Source: an uncultured Actinomycetes bacterium
Lineage (GTDB): Bacteria > Actinomycetota > Aquicultoria > CAJVYJ01
Direction: 5' to 3'
Assembly (NCBI GenBank): GCA_913009475.1
Contig: CAJVYJ010000115.1
Coordinates: forward strand, 1 to 6,230
Length of the DNA stretch: 6,230 nucleotides
The notes beneath the pieces were generated by a model. That model did not search any database. It was given only the letters and a program-made list of their open reading frames with translations, and was not told the origin of the DNA. Below, piece after piece: positions 4,365 through 6,230 of the stretch (position 1 is the first letter of the stretch; each line of letters begins with the position of its first letter). Position numbers and translations under genes: made by a program.

Positions 4365-4727
4365 ATGGTACTTGTCGATACTTCAGTTTGGATTGCTCAT
4401 TTACGGGATAGTAACACCAGTCTTATAAAATTATTGAACAATGGCCAGGTTTTATGCCACCCATTTATTATCGGTGAATTAGCTTGCGGAAATATTAAGA
4501 ATAGATTGGAAATACTGTCACTGTTTCAAGCGCTTCCGGCGGTAATAGTTGCGGAGCATAAGGAAGCCATGCAGTTTATGGAAAACTATAAACTTATGGG
4601 GCGGGGTATAGGTTATGTTGATATTTACCTGCTTGCCTCAAGCGCGCTGACTTCCGTACCAATCTGGACATATGACAAAAAGCTTGATGGAGTTGCTAAG
4701 AAATTTGATCTGAGTTTTAGAGAATAA
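4365..4727 (+). CDS. vapC: VapC-family PIN-domain ribonuclease toxin
   Basis: 120 residues, a normal VapC length. The four acidic PIN residues that hold Mg2+ are all present: Asp5 (VDTSVW), Glu38 (IGELACG), Asp86 (GYVDIYLLASS) and Asp104 (TYDKKL), so the nuclease looks intact. VapC toxins typically cut tRNA or rRNA loops and stop translation; the RNA target cannot be read from sequence. It begins one base after the vapB stop and has no SD site of its own beyond the purine-rich end of vapB, so it should be translationally coupled, keeping toxin below antitoxin. It is AT-richer than the flanking metabolic genes, though less so than the zeta-like kinase. Confidence 0.93.
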   Translation: MVLVDTSVWIAHLRDSNTSLIKLLNNGQVLCHPFIIGELACGNIKNRLEILSLFQALPAVIVAEHKEAMQFMENYKLMGRGIGYVDIYLLASSALTSVPIWTYDKKLDGVAKKFDLSFRE

Positions 4728-4781
4728 TAAATCAGCAACAATAGGTCTTTATGGATTATGATTATCTTCTAAAAGGAGATT

Positions 4782-5804
4782 ATGCGCGTAGCGGTTTGGT
4801 ATAACAATAAAGATATTAGAATTGAAGAGCAGCCGATGCCCAAAATAGGTCCCCATGAGATACTGATGCGGGTCGAAGCAGCCGGAATCTGCGGTACGGA
4901 CGTAATGGAGTGGTATCGCATTGACCGGGCGCCTTTAGTCCTCGGCCATGAAGTCGCCGGTGAAATCGTTGAAGTCGGCGTCGATGTCAAAGGCTATAAG
5001 TGCGGCGATCGAATTATGGCCGCTCATCATGTGTCTTGCAACACCTGCCACTATTGCCTTAGCGGCCATGAGACCGTCTGCGAGACGCTACGCCAAACTA
5101 ATTTTGACCCCGGCGGTTTTACTGAATATATTCGTTTGCCGGCAATCAATGTTGACCGGGGTGTTTACAGACTTCCGGATAATCTCTCTTATGAGGAAGC
5201 GACCTTTGTTGAACCGCTGGCTTGTGTCTATCGTGGTCAACGATTAGTCGGCTTAAAGCCCGGCCAAAGCGTATTAATACTTGGCAGCGGTATCTCCGGC
5301 TTATTGCATTTGAAGTTAGCCATAGCCTTAGGCGCGGGCCCGGTTATAACAACGGATGTCTCTGATTATCGTTTGACGGCGGCCCGACGCTTTGGGGCGG
5401 ACGCTGTTTTTAAAGCCGATCAATGCTCGCCGGACTTATTTAAGAGCTTCAATAGCGGTCGCCTGGCCGATCTGGTCATTATTTGCGCCGGCGCTCCCGG
5501 AGTTATCAGTCAGGCCCTAAGCTTGGTTGAGCGGGGCGGTACTGTTCTCTTTTTTGCCGCCGCCGCGCCGGACGCGAAAATCGCTCTGCCGGTCAATGAT
5601 ATATTTTGGCGGCGTGAAGTAAAACTGCTCTCTTCTTATGCCGGCAGTCGCGCCGATCATGCCACCGCTTTGGAGCTGATTAGGACCGGACGTATAGATG
5701 TTGCGGAGATGATAACGGACCGCATAAGCCTGGATGAAATAGTAACCGGCTTTAAATTAGTGGTCGAAGCCGGAAAATCACTCAAAGTAATTATCAAACC
5801 TTAA
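4782..5804 (+). CDS. Zinc-dependent medium-chain alcohol/polyol dehydrogenase
   Basis: 340 residues, a typical MDR dehydrogenase (sorbitol/threonine dehydrogenase-like) oxidising an alcohol to a ketone or aldehyde with NAD(P). The GroES-like N-domain carries the catalytic zinc ligands Cys37 (GICGTD), His56-Glu57 (LGHEVAG) and Glu144 (FVEPLACV). The structural-zinc lobe is complete: Cys86, Cys89, Cys92 and Cys100 (CNTCHYCLSGHETVC). The Rossmann domain has GSGISG at 168-173, and Asp192 after the second strand (ITTDVSDYRL) points to NAD rather than NADP. Substrate is not determinable from motifs; sorbitol, threonine or butanediol-type activity are all possible. AGGAG (4774-4778) lies a short three bases before the ATG. 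It is 54 bp after vapC without an obvious promoter, so read-through is possible. Composition returns to that of ahcY, marking the right edge of the AT-rich island. Confidence 0.93.
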   Translation: MRVAVWYNNKDIRIEEQPMPKIGPHEILMRVEAAGICGTDVMEWYRIDRAPLVLGHEVAGEIVEVGVDVKGYKCGDRIMAAHHVSCNTCHYCLSGHETVCETLRQTNFDPGGFTEYIRLPAINVDRGVYRLPDNLSYEEATFVEPLACVYRGQRLVGLKPGQSVLILGSGISGLLHLKLAIALGAGPVITTDVSDYRLTAARRFGADAVFKADQCSPDLFKSFNSGRLADLVIICAGAPGVISQALSLVERGGTVLFFAAAAPDAKIALPVNDIFWRREVKLLSSYAGSRADHATALELIRTGRIDVAEMITDRISLDEIVTGFKLVVEAGKSLKVIIKP

Positions 5805-5957
5805 ACCGGCCAGACTCCTATCCCTTAAACATTACTTAGTTGTTCTTTTAAATTCACACATACCTGATTGGTCTCAATTTTTTTTATTGGACTACTACAA
5901 GTCGGTTTTCTTGGTTCCGGTCGACAATGTAATAATAGAGCGCGGACACAGGGCCTA

Positions 5958-5988
5958 AATACATAAAAAATACATAATAAACGCATAG
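5958..5988 (+). repeat. Direct repeats of AATACATAA at 11-bp spacing
   Basis: AATACATAA at 5958-5966 and 5969-5977, with a degenerate third copy AACGCATAG at 5980-5988 (six of nine). The spacing is exactly 11 bases each time, close to one DNA helical turn. It may be a phased protein-binding site or chance low complexity. Confidence 0.4.
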
Positions 5989-6016
5989 CAATAATCGAAA
6001 GTAAGATACCAAGCGA

Positions 6017-6052
6017 GCTATACTCCCGCACTCTAGAGTGCGGGAGTATAGC
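6017..6052. repeat. Perfect 36-bp palindrome
   Basis: The left arm 6017-6034 (GCTATACTCCCGCACTCT) is the exact reverse complement of 6035-6052, with no spacer and TCTAGA at the centre. As RNA it would fold to a 16-bp stem with a CUAG loop. There is no T-run on either side. Possibilities: a bidirectional terminator, the end or site of a mobile element, a dimeric-protein binding site, or a read-level fold-back artefact. Confidence 0.85.
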
Positions 6053-6087
6053 AGATAGACAAGTATAAGTGTTGGAATATGAGAAGT

Positions 6088-6110
6088 TATCTTTACTATT
6101 TGTAAAGATA
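6088..6110. repeat. Inverted repeat TATCTTTAC / GTAAAGATA
   Basis: A perfect 9-bp stem (6088-6096 with 6102-6110) around the loop TATTT. It lies 35 bases after the 36-bp palindrome. It is AT-rich and without a T-run; it could be an operator for an off-window gene or a weak terminator. Confidence 0.5.
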
Positions 6111-6230
6111 GGGCAATGGATATTTGTCGGTCCTAATAATTATGATGGGATATTATAGCCAGTGTTTTCAAGAGGCGGCCGGATTTCCGATTAAGTATAA
6201 AATTCTTGCTCTCCGCTAATTTAGATATCT

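Larger units (their letters stand above)
5805..6230. other. 426-bp gene-free right end
   Basis: No supported gene on either strand. A minus-strand frame at 5825-6031 runs through the palindrome arm and low-complexity sequence and matches nothing I know. A T-run (TTTTTTTT at 5879-5886) lacks a preceding GC stem, so it is not a clear terminator for the dehydrogenase. The region holds an 11-bp-spaced direct repeat, a perfect 36-bp palindrome and a second inverted repeat. On the minus strand the last ~90 bases stay open to the window end (about 28 codons), so a gene could enter from the right, but nothing identifies it. Confidence 0.6.

Noticed and set aside
4948..5247. 99-codon + strand frame inside the dehydrogenase
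   Set aside because: It overlaps the zinc-binding core of the dehydrogenase in another frame and is compositionally a shadow.
5879..5886. T-run as intrinsic terminator of the dehydrogenase gene
   Set aside because: No GC-rich stem precedes it; only a weak CAAT/ATTG pairing flanks the run.
5825..6031. 68-codon minus-strand frame
   Set aside because: It begins inside the 36-bp palindrome and runs through low-complexity sequence, with no family match or SD site.
1..6230. CRISPR array, tRNA or rRNA genes
   Set aside because: No regularly spaced direct repeats of CRISPR length, and no tRNA cloverleaf or rRNA-like conserved stretches were seen on either strand.

Overview
The window is bacterial chromosomal DNA, most likely a metagenomic or single-genome assembly from an uncultured lineage. 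Base 1 is probably a contig end, because the first 72 bases are an untrimmed Illumina P7/index adapter fused to the 3' part of a real gene. The core genes use standard stop codons and moderate GC. A short-type SAH hydrolase and a bifunctional phosphoglucose/phosphomannose isomerase are seen in deep-branching or candidate-phylum bacteria, Thermotoga-like bacteria and archaea. Shine-Dalgarno sites and sigma70-like promoters argue for a bacterium. I cannot name the phylum.

Layout, all genes on the + strand: (1) 1-72 adapter artefact; (2) 73-294 C-terminal fragment of a bifunctional phosphoglucose/phosphomannose isomerase; (3) 490-1314 class I purine nucleoside phosphorylase; (4) 1547-2803 S-adenosylhomocysteine hydrolase, TTG start; (5) 2804-3233 a gene-free stretch packed with hairpins and repeats, including a second copy of a 39-bp repeat also found at 320-358; (6) 3234-4003 an AT-rich zeta-toxin-like P-loop kinase overlapped by a 64-residue putative antitoxin; (7) 4166-4727 a VapB/VapC toxin-antitoxin pair with a palindromic operator inside its promoter; (8) 4782-5804 a zinc-dependent medium-chain dehydrogenase; (9) 5805-6230 a gene-free tail with a perfect 36-bp palindrome.

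Genes 3 and 4 fit one theme. SAH hydrolase clears the product of SAM-dependent methylation and releases adenosine and homocysteine. The phosphorylase can take purine nucleosides on to free base and ribose 1-phosphate. By its Asn it should prefer inosine/guanosine, so a deaminase elsewhere would be needed to link the two steps. They are separated by 232 bp of structured DNA and a candidate promoter, so they need not be one operon. The two toxin-antitoxin modules form a visibly AT-richer island between housekeeping-type genes and look horizontally acquired.

No new multi-gene system is evident. The points most worth following are the toxin-first kinase/antitoxin pair, the non-coding repeats and palindromes, and the near-total confinement of the tetramer CTAG to non-coding DNA.
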